DNA of 64,000 nt from Methylorubrum sp. B1-46 (GTDB lineage: Bacteria > Pseudomonadota > Alphaproteobacteria > Rhizobiales > Beijerinckiaceae): positions 2,743,001 to 2,807,000 of the forward strand of contig NZ_CP088247.1 in assembly GCF_021117295.1 (NCBI RefSeq), written 5' to 3'. This document shows, piece by piece, positions 10,010 to 20,344 of the stretch. The notes below the pieces were generated by a model. That model saw only the letters and a list, made by a program, of their open reading frames with translations, made no database searches and had not been told where the DNA came from. Every line of letters starts with the position of its first letter. The stretch's first letter is position 1. A program made the translations under genes and the position numbers.

Positions 10010-10903
10010 ATGCGCATCGCACGCCTCGCCGCCGCGGCCCTGCTCGCGGCCTCCCTCGGTGCCGGCTCGGCCCTGGCCGACGACGGACACGGCATCAATC
10101 CGCCGCGGGAGAAGTGGTCCTTCGCCGGCATGTTCGGCCGGTTCGACCAAGCGCAGCTCCAGCGCGGCTTCCAAGTCTACAAGGAGGTCTGCGCCAACTG
10201 CCACTCGATGCGGCTCGTCGCCTTCCGCAACCTCGCGGAGCCGGGCGGTCCCGGCTTCACCGAGGGGCAGGTCAAGGCGCTCGCTGCGACCTACAGCGTC
10301 AAGGAACTCGACGATTCCGGCGCCGAGAAGGAGCGTCCGGCCCGACCCGCCGACCGCTTCCCGTCGCCCTTCCCCAACGACAAGGCGGCGGCCGCGGCCA
10401 ATGGCGGCAAGGCGCCGCCGGACTTCTCGGTGCTCGCCAAGGCCCGCACCTACGAGCGCGGCTTCCCGCTCTTCGTGTTCGATGCGCTGCCCTTCACCGG
10501 CTATTCCGAGCAGGGCGTCGACTACATCCACGCGCTGCTGACAGGCTACGAGGAGGCCCCGAAGGGCTTCACGATGCCGGACAGCGGCTACTACAACAAA
10601 TACTATCCCGGCCACGTGATCGCGATGCCGAACCCGCTGAGCGACGGGCAGATCACCTATCCGAAGAACGACAAGGGCGAGCCGGTCGTGCCCGAGACGG
10701 TCGAGCAATACTCGCACGACGTGTCGGCCTTCATGGCCTGGGCGGCCGAGCCGCACATGATGGCCCGCAAGGCGCTGGGTCTTCGCGTGATCCTGTTCCT
10801 CATCGTACTGGCCGGCCTGCTCTATTACGTGAAGAAGCAGATCTGGAAGAAGGTCGGCGGCGAGGTCCACGGCCTCCAGCCCGAGCTGCACAAGACCTAC
10901 TGA
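10010..10903 (+). CDS. petC: Cytochrome c1 of the bc1 complex
   Basis: A 297-residue cytochrome c1. A cleavable signal peptide ends near ALADDG. The haem c motif is CANCH (Cys61, Cys64, His65), the sixth-ligand Met lies in the VIAMPNPLSDG block, and a C-terminal membrane anchor (RVILFLIVLAGLL) is followed by lysines. GAGGGAG upstream serves as ribosome site. It ends the petABC operon and is followed by a clear intrinsic terminator. Confidence 0.96.
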   Translation: MRIARLAAAALLAASLGAGSALADDGHGINPPREKWSFAGMFGRFDQAQLQRGFQVYKEVCANCHSMRLVAFRNLAEPGGPGFTEGQVKALAATYSVKELDDSGAEKERPARPADRFPSPFPNDKAAAAANGGKAPPDFSVLAKARTYERGFPLFVFDALPFTGYSEQGVDYIHALLTGYEEAPKGFTMPDSGYYNKYYPGHVIAMPNPLSDGQITYPKNDKGEPVVPETVEQYSHDVSAFMAWAAEPHMMARKALGLRVILFLIVLAGLLYYVKKQIWKKVGGEVHGLQPELHKTY

Positions 10904-10926
10904 CCGGTTCAGTCATCGGACGGACG

Positions 10927-10950
10927 AACGGGCCCCTCGTGGGCCCGTTT
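10927..10950 (+). terminator. Intrinsic terminator of petABC
   Basis: Perfect 9-bp stem AACGGGCCC / GGGCCCGTT with loop CTCGT, followed by T residues, 24 bp after the petC stop. Confidence 0.85.
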
Positions 10951-11106
10951 GCGTGTCGGGGGACGCCTGCGCTAAGGGGGTTCCATTGCCGGACGAGCCG
11001 ATCCGCGCGCATTCAAAACGTCATCGCCGACATTTAAGCCGGTCCCGCGCGACAACGCGTGGCGCCGACCGCGAAGATATCGGCCACACCACACAAGGAT
11101 TCTTGC

Positions 11107-11982
<876 letters not shown>

Positions 11983-12032
11983 ACGGTCATCGCGCAATGG
12001 CAGCCGGAGCGATCCGGTCCGCGAGGGTTCAG

Positions 12033-12055
12033 GGCGGGCGTCTCACTCGCCCGCC
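12033..12055. terminator. Weak hairpin between convergent mtnP and YARHG gene
   Basis: GGCGGGCG / CGCCCGCC, 8-bp stem with a 7-nt loop. There is no T run on either side, so factor-independent termination is doubtful. It lies in the 117 bp between two convergent genes. Confidence 0.35.
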
Positions 12056-12099
12056 TGGACGACGTTGCTCTCTGTGACGGAGCGAAGTCAGAGTCGGAT

Positions 12100-12378
12100 T
12101 TACCGCGCGCAGCCAGCGGCGCGCTCCTGGCGCTGGATGTCGGCGATGTCGGCGCGCTGGCGGGCGGAGAGGGGCACGTCGGCCAGCTCGTCGTACTTGC
12201 AGCCGGCATTGCCGAAGGCGCGGATCGCCCGCTCGGTGCGGAAGCAGTAGCCCGCATCCTTGTAGATCGCGTTGCGCTCGCCCCACAGCTCGTCACAGGG
12301 GAAGGCCGCCAGCGCGGGCGAGACCGACATCGACAGAAGACAGGCGGCTGTGACGCCAGGCAAGGAGAGGACACGCAT
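12100..12378 (-). CDS. Small secreted YARHG-domain protein
   Basis: A 92-residue protein with a signal peptide (cleavage near PALAAF) and one short domain: CDELWGERNAIYKDAGYCF followed by TERAIRAFGNAGC. This is the YARHG-type pattern common in alphaproteobacterial periplasmic proteins. Four cysteines suggest disulfides. Start ATG 12378 has GGAG at a good distance; an ATG at 12405 would add nine residues before the signal peptide. The molecular function of the domain is not known. Confidence 0.75.
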   Translation of the reverse strand: MRVLSLPGVTAACLLSMSVSPALAAFPCDELWGERNAIYKDAGYCFRTERAIRAFGNAGCKYDELADVPLSARQRADIADIQRQERAAGCAR

Positions 12379-12413
12379 GAAAGTGGCTCCGATCCGCCGG
12401 AGCACGGGCGTCC

Positions 12414-13319
12414 TCAGGCGGGCTTGAGGGTTAGGGAACGACTCGGCTCACGACCGAAGCCCTGAATCTCCAGCCGGTTGCCCGCAATCTCGACGATGGC
12501 AAAGGCCGAGCTGGCGGGCGTGTCTACCATGCCGTGGAAGGTGACGTAGTGGATTCCGTCGCGCTCGGCGTAGTTGCCCGCATGATTATGGCCGTTGAAA
12601 TAGGCGATGACGTGCGGCTGCCGGGCGAGAAGGGCAGTGATCCGGCCCGCATCCCAGAGATTGTGCGGGTTGTCGGGCGCGATCGGGTAGTGGCTCAGCA
12701 CGACGACCCGCTCGCCGGCCGCCCGCGCCGTCTGAAGACTCCTCTCAAGCCATGCGAACTGCGCATCGCCGAGTGAGCCGTTCCAGGGCTTGGCGTTGAC
12801 GAGGCCTTCCGCCTTGGCCCGCTCCAGACGCTCGGCCGCCAAGGTCCGGCGCGGGTCGTCCGGTGGTGGGGCGAACAGCGAGACGTCGTTGCCGTCGAGC
12901 ACGATGAAACGGGTACCGGCGACCGCGAAATCGTAATACGAGCCCTCCATCCCGAGCAGGCGCGGCACCCGTCCGCGATGTTCGGGCGCCACGTCGAAAT
13001 CATGGTTGCCGAGCACGAACCGCGTCTCGTGGCGAAGCGTCCGGTAGATCGGCAGGATCCGCTCATAGCTGGCCACGTCCCGATCGATGACGTCGCCCAG
13101 CGTCACCACGAAACGCAGGTCTTCGCCGTTCAAGGCGGCGACGGCGGCGCGCATCTTGTCGAGGCTGTTGGCGTAGTAGCGGCCAAGGGTCGGATGCGGC
13201 GGTGCCTCGGCATATTGCGGGTCGGCGATGACGCCGAAGCGCAGCCGGTTCTCGGCGGCACCTACCTTGCCGGCCATGAGCGCAGCACTGGCGGCGAGAA
13301 CGGAACGTCGGGACAGCAT
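12414..13319 (-). CDS. Tat-exported metallophosphoesterase, ADPRibase-Mn-like
   Basis: A 301-residue calcineurin-like phosphoesterase with a twin-arginine signal (LSRRSVLAASAAL). Metal ligands follow in order: GVIADPQ (Asp33, with Gln in place of the usual His), GDVIDRD (Asp76), GNHD (about 105), LSHYP and GHNH. The DxQ start and the following RYYANSL stretch resemble the ADP-ribose/CDP-alcohol diphosphatase branch. Start ATG 13319 has GAGGAG upstream. A periplasmic nucleotide-diphosphate hydrolase is the best guess; the substrate is unproven. Confidence 0.82.
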   Translation of the reverse strand: MLSRRSVLAASAALMAGKVGAAENRLRFGVIADPQYAEAPPHPTLGRYYANSLDKMRAAVAALNGEDLRFVVTLGDVIDRDVASYERILPIYRTLRHETRFVLGNHDFDVAPEHRGRVPRLLGMEGSYYDFAVAGTRFIVLDGNDVSLFAPPPDDPRRTLAAERLERAKAEGLVNAKPWNGSLGDAQFAWLERSLQTARAAGERVVVLSHYPIAPDNPHNLWDAGRITALLARQPHVIAYFNGHNHAGNYAERDGIHYVTFHGMVDTPASSAFAIVEIAGNRLEIQGFGREPSRSLTLKPA

Positions 13320-13512
13320 GGCGGCTCCTCTCGGCCGGTCGAAGCAGGCCAAGCTGTCCTCGCCGCATGACCCGCGGATGACGTCATGCTGCGGTTCATG
13401 ATGGGGCCCGGCGCCAAAACCCTTCCCCCGGCGGGTGTTTCCACACTACAAGGCAGGCCCGGCCGGCCTCCGAAGCCCGCCGATCGTTCCAGGATCAGAC
13501 ATCCAGCACGCG

Positions 13513-14100
13513 ATGCGTACAGCCAGCATCAGCCGCCGCACGGCGGAGACCGACGTTTCCGTCTCGATTGATCTCGACGGCACCGGCAAGGCCGAGATCT
13601 CGACCGGCGTCGGCTTCCTCGATCACATGCTGGAGCTGTTCGCCCGGCACGGCCTGTTCGATGTGACGATCAAGGTCGAGGGTGACCTGCACGTCGATCA
13701 GCACCACACCACCGAGGATACCGGCATCGCGCTCGGACAAGCGGTCGCGAAGGCGCTCGGCGACAAGCGCGGCATCGCCCGCTACGCCGACATCCACCTG
13801 CCGATGGACGAGACCCTGAGCCGTATCGCCATCGATATCTCCGGCCGTCCGTTCCTGGTCTTCCGCACGAGCTTCCGCGTCGAGAAGATCGGCCAGTTCG
13901 ATACCGAGTTGGTGCGGGAGTTCTTCCAGGCCTTCGCGATGAATGCCGGCATCACGCTGCATGTCGAGACACTCTACGGCGAGAACGCGCACCACATCGC
14001 CGAGAGCGTCTTCAAGGGGCTGGCCCGGACCTTGCGCAAGGCCGTCGCCATCGACCCGCGCGAGGAGGGCCGCGTTCCCTCTACCAAGGGATCGCTCTGA
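13513..14100 (+). CDS. hisB: Imidazoleglycerol-phosphate dehydratase
   Basis: A 195-residue monofunctional HisB, catalysing step 6 of histidine synthesis. Duplicated Mn-binding motifs are [14 protein letters not shown] with DQHHTTED, and the second half [10 protein letters not shown]. The C-terminus PSTKGSL is diagnostic. Start ATG 13513; the frame is open to 13435 without conservation. First gene of the his cluster, 23 bp before the DUF2628 gene. Confidence 0.96.
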   Translation: MRTASISRRTAETDVSVSIDLDGTGKAEISTGVGFLDHMLELFARHGLFDVTIKVEGDLHVDQHHTTEDTGIALGQAVAKALGDKRGIARYADIHLPMDETLSRIAIDISGRPFLVFRTSFRVEKIGQFDTELVREFFQAFAMNAGITLHVETLYGENAHHIAESVFKGLARTLRKAVAIDPREEGRVPSTKGSL

Positions 14101-14123
14101 CGGTGATCGGGGGAGGAGCGAAG

Positions 14124-14624
14124 ATGCGGACCTATACGCTGCACGTTCCCGAGGGTTCGGTTCGCGGTGATCCCCGCGCTCTGGAGCAGGCGCATCTCGT
14201 GCGCGACGGCTTCGCGTGGGGCGCTTTCGCCTTCACGGTCCTGTGGTTCGTGCGTCATCGCCTCTGGCTCGCGGCGCTCCTTGTACTGGCGGGGCTCGTC
14301 GCCCTCGCCTTCGCGGGCCGGGCGCTCGCCCTCTCACCCTTCGCGGCGCTGGTCATCACGGTGCTGGCGAGCCTGCTGATCGGCCTCGAGGCGTCGAGCC
14401 TGCGCCGCTGGACCTATGGCCGCCGGGGCAAGCCCGCTCGGGATGCGGTGATCGCGGGCTCGCATGAGGAAGCCGAGTTGAAGGCCGCCGCCCGCTGGCT
14501 CGACGCCGAGTCGACCCCGGGTATCGCCACGGTGGGAGCCGCTGCGCCCGCCGCGACCCGTCTCCCCCAGCGCCGCGACGACGCGGTGATCGGCCTTTTC
14601 CCCGCGAGCGAGGGTGGACGGTGA
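14124..14624 (+). CDS. DUF2628 membrane protein inside the his cluster
   Basis: A 166-residue protein. It starts [11 protein letters not shown], contains three to four hydrophobic segments between about residues 30 and 95, and ends in a polar tail rich in Ala/Arg. It matches the DUF2628 pattern that sits between hisB and hisH in many Rhizobiales. Start ATG 14124 has a strong GGGGGAGGAG. Its stop overlaps the GTG of hisH by four bases, so translation is probably coupled. Function unknown; the position does not by itself make it a histidine enzyme. Confidence 0.8.
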   Translation: MRTYTLHVPEGSVRGDPRALEQAHLVRDGFAWGAFAFTVLWFVRHRLWLAALLVLAGLVALAFAGRALALSPFAALVITVLASLLIGLEASSLRRWTYGRRGKPARDAVIAGSHEEAELKAAARWLDAESTPGIATVGAAAPAATRLPQRRDDAVIGLFPASEGGR

Positions 14625-15283
14625 GCGAGCAGACCGTCGCGATCATCGATTACGGTTCGGGCAACCTCCATTCGGCGGCCAAAGCGTTTGAGCGTGCGGC
14701 CCGCGAGGCCGGGCTTGACGGCACCCGCATCGTCGTCACCGACGTGCCGGAGGCCGTGGCCGGCGCCGACCGCGTGGTGCTGCCCGGCGTCGGCGCCTAC
14801 GCCGATTGCCGCCGCGGCCTCGATGCGGTTCCCGGCATGGTCGAAGCCATGCGGGAGGCCGTCAAGAACCAGGGGAAGCCGTTCCTCGGCATCTGTGTTG
14901 GGATGCAGCTCATGGCGAGCCGCGGCCTCGAATACGAGGAGACCGCGGGTCTCGGCTGGATTCCCGGTGACGTTGCCCCGATCGAGCCGGCCGATCCGGC
15001 CCTCAAGATCCCCCATATGGGCTGGAACACCCTGCATCTCGACCGCGAGCACGCGCTGCTGCGCGACATCGCGATCGGGGAGGGGGGGCTCCACGCCTAT
15101 TTCGTCCACAGCTTCGCGCTGAAAGCCGCCGAGCCGGCGGACGTGGTCGCCCACGCCGAGTATGGCGGTCCGGTTACGGCGATGGTCGCGCGCGACAACA
15201 TCGCCGGCACCCAGTTCCACCCCGAGAAGAGCCAGCGCCTCGGCCTCGCGCTCCTCGGCAACTTCCTGCGCTGGCGCCCCTGA
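14621..15283 (+). CDS. hisH: Imidazole glycerol phosphate synthase, glutaminase subunit
   Basis: A 220-residue class I glutamine amidotransferase. Motifs are [18 protein letters not shown], the nucleophile elbow GICVGMQLM with the catalytic Cys, and TQFHPEKS with the His-Glu pair. It supplies ammonia to HisF for the step giving IGP and AICAR. GTG start overlaps the preceding stop. AICAR formed here feeds PurH, encoded later in this window. Confidence 0.96.
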   Translation: MSEQTVAIIDYGSGNLHSAAKAFERAAREAGLDGTRIVVTDVPEAVAGADRVVLPGVGAYADCRRGLDAVPGMVEAMREAVKNQGKPFLGICVGMQLMASRGLEYEETAGLGWIPGDVAPIEPADPALKIPHMGWNTLHLDREHALLRDIAIGEGGLHAYFVHSFALKAAEPADVVAHAEYGGPVTAMVARDNIAGTQFHPEKSQRLGLALLGNFLRWRP

Positions 15284-15324
15284 GGACGCCCGCTTTCCGA
15301 CACACCGACCCGGCGAGTCTACGC

Positions 15325-16080
15325 GTGATCCTGTATCCGGCCATCGACCTCAAGGAAGGGCGCTGCGTCCGCCTCGTTCAGGGCGACATGGCCCAGGCCA
15401 AGGTCTTCAACGACGATCCCGCGGCCCAGGCCGAAGCCTTCGAGATGCAGGGCTTCTCCTGGCTCCACGTGGTCGATCTCGACGGCGCCTTCGCGGGCGC
15501 GCCGCGCAACGCGGCCGCCGTCGACGCGATCCTGGCCCGCGTGAAACTGCCGGTCCAGCTCGGCGGCGGCGTGCGCGAGATGCGCACCCTCGAAGGCTGG
15601 CTGGAGAAGGGCGTGCGCCGCGTCATCATCGGCACCGCGGCCGTGCGCGACCCCGCCTTCGTGCACGAGGCCGCCCGCCGCCATCCGGGACGCATCGCCG
15701 TCGGCATCGATGCCAAGGACGGGCGCGTCGCGGTCGAGGGCTGGGCGCAGACCTCCAGCATGACGGCGGAGGAACTCGGGCGCCGCTTCGAGGATGCGGG
15801 CGTGGCCGCCATCATCTACACCGACATTGCCCGCGACGGCATCCTGAAGGGCCTCAACATCGAGATGACGCTGGCGCTCGCCTCCGCCGTGAGCATCCCC
15901 GTCATCGCCTCGGGCGGCCTCGCCTCGATGGCCGATGTCGAGCGGCTGCTGGAGCCCGATTGCGCCGTGCTCGCCGGCGCCATCACCGGCCGCGCCCTCT
16001 ATGACGGGCGCATCGATCCGAAGGAGGCGCTGGCTGCCATCGCCCGCGCCGCGGCCAGCGGCAAGGGAAGCGCCGCGTGA
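15325..16080 (+). CDS. hisA: Phosphoribosyl-formimino-AICAR-phosphate isomerase
   Basis: A 251-residue (beta/alpha)8 barrel starting at GTG 15325. Catalytic Asp is in [14 protein letters not shown] and the second catalytic Asp in YTDIARDG. Phosphate-binding glycines are in LGGGVR and ASGGLAS. It opens the ProFAR ring before HisHF acts. It lies 41 bp after hisH and 47 bp before hisF on the same strand. Confidence 0.96.
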   Translation: MILYPAIDLKEGRCVRLVQGDMAQAKVFNDDPAAQAEAFEMQGFSWLHVVDLDGAFAGAPRNAAAVDAILARVKLPVQLGGGVREMRTLEGWLEKGVRRVIIGTAAVRDPAFVHEAARRHPGRIAVGIDAKDGRVAVEGWAQTSSMTAEELGRRFEDAGVAAIIYTDIARDGILKGLNIEMTLALASAVSIPVIASGGLASMADVERLLEPDCAVLAGAITGRALYDGRIDPKEALAAIARAAASGKGSAA

Positions 16081-16127
16081 TCGCCGCACTTCGACCGCCG
16101 GCCCCGTCAGCCTGAAGGCTTCTGAGC

Positions 16128-16904
16128 GTGCTCAAGACCCGCATCATCCCCTGCCTCGACGTGAAGGACGGGCGCGTCGTGAAGGGCGTGCAGTTCCTCG
16201 AACTGCGCGATGCCGGCGATCCCGTCGAGTCGGCCAAGGCCTACGACGCGGCCGGGGCCGACGAGCTCTGCTTTCTCGACATCACTGCGAGCCACGAGGA
16301 CCGCGGCACGCTGCTCGACGTGGTGAGCCGCACGGCGGAAGCCTGCTTCATGCCGCTCACCGTCGGGGGCGGGGTGCGAACGGTATCCGACGTCCGCACG
16401 CTCCTGCTCGCAGGCGCCGACAAGGTCGGCATCAACACGGCCGCGGTGAAGAATCCCGACTTCGTCGCCGAGGCGGCGGAGAAGTTCGGCGACCAGTGCA
16501 TCGTCGTGGCGATCGACGCCAAGCGCGTCTCCGCGCCCGGTGAGGCGGCGCGCTGGGAGATCTTCACCCATGGCGGGCGCAACCCGACCGGCATCGACGC
16601 CGTGGATTTTGCCCGAAGGGTGTCCGAGCGGGGGGCGGGCGAACTCCTCGTCACCTCCATGGACAAGGACGGCACCCGCTCCGGCTATGACCTCGCGCTC
16701 ACCCGCGCCATCGCCGACGCGGTGAAAGTGCCGGTGATCGCCTCCGGCGGCGTTGGCGGACTCGATGACCTCGTGGCCGGTGTGCGCGACGGCGGCGCCA
16801 GCGCCGTGCTCGCCGCCTCGATCTTCCATTTCGGGGAAGCCACTGTCGGCCAGGCCAAGCGCCACATGGCCGCCGCGGGCCTTGCGATGCGTCTCGATCC
16901 GTAA
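16128..16904 (+). CDS. hisF: Imidazole glycerol phosphate synthase, cyclase subunit
   Basis: A 258-residue barrel paralogous to HisA. Catalytic Asp residues are in [14 protein letters not shown] and in TSMDKDGT; phosphate-site motifs are VGGGVRT and ASGGVGG. GTG start at 16128. It forms the IGP synthase with HisH. A 120-bp gap follows before hisE. Confidence 0.96.
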   Translation: MLKTRIIPCLDVKDGRVVKGVQFLELRDAGDPVESAKAYDAAGADELCFLDITASHEDRGTLLDVVSRTAEACFMPLTVGGGVRTVSDVRTLLLAGADKVGINTAAVKNPDFVAEAAEKFGDQCIVVAIDAKRVSAPGEAARWEIFTHGGRNPTGIDAVDFARRVSERGAGELLVTSMDKDGTRSGYDLALTRAIADAVKVPVIASGGVGGLDDLVAGVRDGGASAVLAASIFHFGEATVGQAKRHMAAAGLAMRLDP

Positions 16905-17024
16905 CGGGTATCCGCCGCGGCGATGCGCGCGCCCCTTGACCGGGGCGCCAGCCCTGCGCAGGGTCCGCAGAGCCGGTATCCGATCATGCGATGCCGCATG
17001 GTACGGGTTCCCCTTGCGCGTATT

Positions 17025-17348
17025 ATGACGAAGTTCAGTCTCGAAGACCTCGCCGCCCTCGTGGATAGCCGGGCCGGCGCGCCTCCCGAAAGCTCCTACA
17101 CGGCCAAGCTTCTCTCGGAGGGGCCGGCCAAGGCCGCCAAGAAGCTCGGCGAGGAGGCGGTCGAGGCCGCCATCGCCGCCGTGCAGGGCGAGCACAAGGC
17201 GATCGTCGCGGAGGCGGCGGACGTGCTCTACCACCTCGTCGTGACGCTGAAGGCGACCGGCGTGCCGCTCGACGAGGTCATGACGGAGCTCGGACGGCGC
17301 ACGGCCCAGAGCGGACTCGCCGAGAAGGCGGCGCGGAGGCATACATGA
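17025..17348 (+). CDS. hisE: Phosphoribosyl-ATP pyrophosphohydrolase
   Basis: A 107-residue all-alpha MazG-like NTP pyrophosphatase, step 2 of histidine synthesis, not fused to HisI. Motifs are [10 protein letters not shown], the metal-binding KLGEEAVE and [10 protein letters not shown]. The frame is open to 16923, but ATG 17025 ([10 protein letters not shown]) begins the conserved protein. Its stop overlaps the coaA start (ATGA). Confidence 0.94.
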   Translation: MTKFSLEDLAALVDSRAGAPPESSYTAKLLSEGPAKAAKKLGEEAVEAAIAAVQGEHKAIVAEAADVLYHLVVTLKATGVPLDEVMTELGRRTAQSGLAEKAARRHT

Positions 17349-18358
17349 TCGGCGCCCCGATCCCGTCGGCCGGGATCGAACCGGAAGAGCGCCAGAACCC
17401 GGTGACCGGCCAGGGGCCGGGCCGCCTCTCGCCTTACCGGATCTTCTCGCGCGAGGAATGGGCTCAGCTTCGTGCGGACACGCCTCTGACGCTGACGGCC
17501 GAGGATATCGGTCGGCTGCAATCCCTCAACGACCCGATCTCGATCGAGGAGGTCGTGGCGATCTACCTGCCGCTCTCGCGCCTGCTCTCGCTCTACGTTG
17601 CGGCAACGCAGGGTCTGTTCAAGGCGACGCAGCGCTTCCTGCTCGCCGAGCACGACGCCAAGGTGCCCTACATTATCGGGCTCGCCGGCTCGGTGGCGGT
17701 CGGAAAATCGACCACGGCACGGGTGCTGAAGGCCCTGCTCGCCCGCTGGCCCAATACGCCCAAGGTGGATCTCATCACCACCGACGGCTTCCTCCACCCC
17801 AACGCCGAATTGCAGCGCATGGGCGCGATGGAGCGAAAAGGGTTTCCCGAGAGCTACGACAGCGCCGCCCTGCTGCGCTTCCTCGCCGATATCAAGGCCG
17901 GCCACAGGCGGGTCTCTGCGCCGGTCTATTCGCACCTCGTCTACGACGTGGTGCCCGGCGAGGAGCAGGTGATCGAATCGCCCGACATCCTGATCGTCGA
18001 GGGCCTGAACGTCCTTCAGCCGGCCCGTCTGCCGCGGGACGGCACGGCCATCCCCTTCGTCTCCGACTTCTTCGACTTCTCGATCTATCTCGACGGGCAC
18101 GAGGACGACCTGCACCGCTGGTACGTCAACCGCTTCCTTCGTCTGCGCCAGACCGCTTTCCGCGACCCGCTCTCCTATTTCCGCAAATACGCCGAAGTCG
18201 CCGAGAACGAGGCCTTGGAGATTGCCGACCGGCTCTGGACGACGATCAACCTGCCGAACCTGCGTGACAACATCCTGCCCACACGTCAGCGGGCGAGCCT
18301 GATCCTGGCCAAGGGGCCGAGCCACCGCATCGAGAGCGTGGCGCTGCGGCGGTTGTGA
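17345..18358 (+). CDS. coaA: Pantothenate kinase, type I
   Basis: A 337-residue P-loop kinase that phosphorylates pantothenate, the entry step of CoA synthesis. Walker A is GSVAVGKST, followed by [11 protein letters not shown], and the substrate-lid sequence YSHLVYDVV matches bacterial CoaA. Overlap of four bases with hisE suggests coupled expression, an arrangement common in Rhizobiales. A repeat element follows 39 bp downstream. Confidence 0.95.
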   Translation: MIGAPIPSAGIEPEERQNPVTGQGPGRLSPYRIFSREEWAQLRADTPLTLTAEDIGRLQSLNDPISIEEVVAIYLPLSRLLSLYVAATQGLFKATQRFLLAEHDAKVPYIIGLAGSVAVGKSTTARVLKALLARWPNTPKVDLITTDGFLHPNAELQRMGAMERKGFPESYDSAALLRFLADIKAGHRRVSAPVYSHLVYDVVPGEEQVIESPDILIVEGLNVLQPARLPRDGTAIPFVSDFFDFSIYLDGHEDDLHRWYVNRFLRLRQTAFRDPLSYFRKYAEVAENEALEIADRLWTTINLPNLRDNILPTRQRASLILAKGPSHRIESVALRRL

Positions 18359-18397
18359 TGGCCGACACGCGAGCGCGGCGTGGCACGCGGACCGGCT

Positions 18398-18478
18398 GAG
18401 TCTCCCTCACAAATTTCCCATCGCTCCGTTGTTGCCAGAGCGGGACCGGCCAGTGACCGGAAGTTGTGTGAGGCACTC
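18398..18478. repeat. Dispersed repeat family 2, copy 1
   Basis: 81-bp element with imperfect terminal inverted repeats (GAGTCTCCCTCACAA and TTGTGTGAGGCACTC). Its reverse complement aligns along its length with 34954-35032, including GAGTGCCTCACACAAC, a central CGCTCTGGC and TTTGTGAG. It starts at the last base of the isochorismatase stop codon. Confidence 0.75.
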
Positions 18479-19128
18479 TAACGGCCAATGAGCCGCTCGC
18501 TGGCGATGATCCATCCGAACCGATCCGCCACGGCAGCGAGGGCATTCCGCTTCACCTCGTCGGCGCCGAGGGTCTCGCCTCCGGGCATCGTCAGATCGCG
18601 CGTCGCCGTCGCGTCGGCGACGACGAAGCTCGTATAGGCGTGATCCAGCGCGGTGCGTGCCGTGGCCTCCACGCACATATGGGTCATGAAACCCGTCAGG
18701 ATCAGTGACGTGCGCCCCTCCCGCCGCAGGACGGCATCGAGGTCGGTCCCGGCAAAACTGTTGGGAAGCCGCTTCACGATCACGGTCTCACCCGGCGCAG
18801 GCGCCAGTTCCGGGACGAAGTCGGCGCCGGGCGATCCGGCGGCGAAAGCAGCCGAACCGGTCTTGGTCACGTGCTGCACGTGGATGACGGGAACGCGGTG
18901 GGCCCGTGCCCATCCCCGCAGCTTGACGATGTGCGCCACCGCCGGCTCGAACGCCGTGAGCGGGAGCACGCCGGACCGGTATTCCTGCTGCGCGTCGATA
19001 ATGACGAGCGCGGCCCGTTCCGGAACGAGCGGGGGAGGCTCGACGCCTGCGATCTCAAGCAGGGTGCGCGGAGTGGCGAGCGAGGTGGACGCGGCGAGGA
19101 TGGCGGCGGCGAGGAGCAGTTTCGGCAT
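18478..19128 (-). CDS. Exported isochorismatase-family cysteine hydrolase
   Basis: A 216-residue protein with an N-terminal hydrophobic signal-like segment, then the isochorismatase fold. The catalytic triad is Asp45 (LVIIDAQQEY), Lys119 (VKRLPNSF) and Cys152 (THMCVEAT), all intact, so it is a hydrolase or amidohydrolase and not a degenerate member. Start ATG 19128. A LysR-type gene is divergent 89 bp away and is the likely regulator. The substrate is unknown; nicotinamidase-like activity is one option. A family-2 repeat abuts its stop codon. Confidence 0.82.
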   Translation of the reverse strand: MPKLLLAAAILAASTSLATPRTLLEIAGVEPPPLVPERAALVIIDAQQEYRSGVLPLTAFEPAVAHIVKLRGWARAHRVPVIHVQHVTKTGSAAFAAGSPGADFVPELAPAPGETVIVKRLPNSFAGTDLDAVLRREGRTSLILTGFMTHMCVEATARTALDHAYTSFVVADATATRDLTMPGGETLGADEVKRNALAAVADRFGWIIASERLIGR

Positions 19129-19217
19129 CGGATTCTCCCTGTGCCGACAGCCTTACCGGCTGGTGTCCACCCCAAAAATGCGCAACTTCAAACATGTGCT
19201 GTGCAGATTTGAGCATC

Positions 19218-20087
19218 ATGTCCGAATCCGCGATCGATTGGGATGACCTTCGTATCCTTCACGTCACCGCCACCGAAAGCTCGATGCTGGCAGCGGCGCG
19301 CCGGCTCGGGATCAGCCACGCGACGGTAAGCCGTCGCCTGGCTCGGCTCGAACAGGGCTTGGGTTTGCGGTTACTCAACCGGATGGCGACCGGAATCGTC
19401 CTCACCCCGGACGGGCAGGAGCTGGGTCGCCTGACCGCGCGCATGGCCGAGGATGCGCTCGCGCTGCTGCGACAGGCGAAGGGGCGGTCGCAGCAGCTGT
19501 CCGGCGACGTCGTCATCGCCGTCACACCGGGGCTCGCCGGCGAGATCGTCACGGCACTTGCCCCGATCAGCCTGGAGCATCCAGGCATCGTCCTGTCCGT
19601 CGTGAGCGCGATCTCACTCGCCTCCCTTGACCGTCTCGAGGCCGACCTCGCGATCCGGCTGACGCGCCCCGAGGAAACCTCTCACACGCGCCGGCGCCTC
19701 GGAACCATGCGCTTCGCCTTGTATGCCGCAAGGGGGTACGATCTCAGCGCCAAAGCCGGCCGGTTCATCGGCTACTCACAACGCTTCGACGGATTGGCAC
19801 AGCAACGTTGGCTGATCGAACAGGCCGGCAGCGAGGGGCTGGCCCTTCGCATCGACGACATCGAGGTGCAACGGAAAGCAGCGCTTGCCGGCCTCGGAAT
19901 CGCACTGCTCCCCGAATTCATGGTCACGGATGATGGGCTCGCGCGTGTCCCGTTCGACGGCCCGCTCCCGACCCGCGAGATCTGGCTCGCGCAGCACCGC
20001 GACACGCGCAAAGCTCCCGCTGTCAGGCTCGTTGCGGAGCGCCTGACCGAAGCCTTCGAACGCGACGCCCGGTTCTCTCAGGCGTGA
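19218..20087 (+). CDS. LysR-family transcriptional regulator
   Basis: A 289-residue regulator. The winged helix-turn-helix is at about residues 8-60 (SMLAAARRLGISHATVSRRLARLE), followed by a LysR-substrate-type domain. ATG 19194 is also in frame; 19218 (MSESAIDWDD) fits the family better, though neither has a strong ribosome site. Divergent to the isochorismatase-like gene, the usual arrangement for a LysR protein and its target. The effector is not predictable. Confidence 0.88.
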   Translation: MSESAIDWDDLRILHVTATESSMLAAARRLGISHATVSRRLARLEQGLGLRLLNRMATGIVLTPDGQELGRLTARMAEDALALLRQAKGRSQQLSGDVVIAVTPGLAGEIVTALAPISLEHPGIVLSVVSAISLASLDRLEADLAIRLTRPEETSHTRRRLGTMRFALYAARGYDLSAKAGRFIGYSQRFDGLAQQRWLIEQAGSEGLALRIDDIEVQRKAALAGLGIALLPEFMVTDDGLARVPFDGPLPTREIWLAQHRDTRKAPAVRLVAERLTEAFERDARFSQA

Positions 20088-20344
20088 TGTCGCTCGGACC
20101 GTCCGATGCAGCGGGGCTGAACCGAAGCGACCAAACGAAACCGGTATGACCGAGGTTAACGACCCGGAGCGCGGTCCCCCGTGGAAAACACCGGGGATAA
20201 CTCGTCAAACGGCTCAGCTTGCCCGCAAATTGCCCCGGCTTGCCCTGGGGATGCCACAACCTCGGCCGTGTTTGCGCCACATCCGGCGGCGAACTGTTGC
20301 CCATACGCCGCTGGCGCCATCACGAAGAGTGAGCGACGACAACG

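Noticed and set aside
8759..10891. 710-codon minus-strand open frame opposite petB/petC
   Set aside because: Antisense to two unambiguous cytochrome genes; the low-complexity sequence is an artefact of GC-rich third positions.
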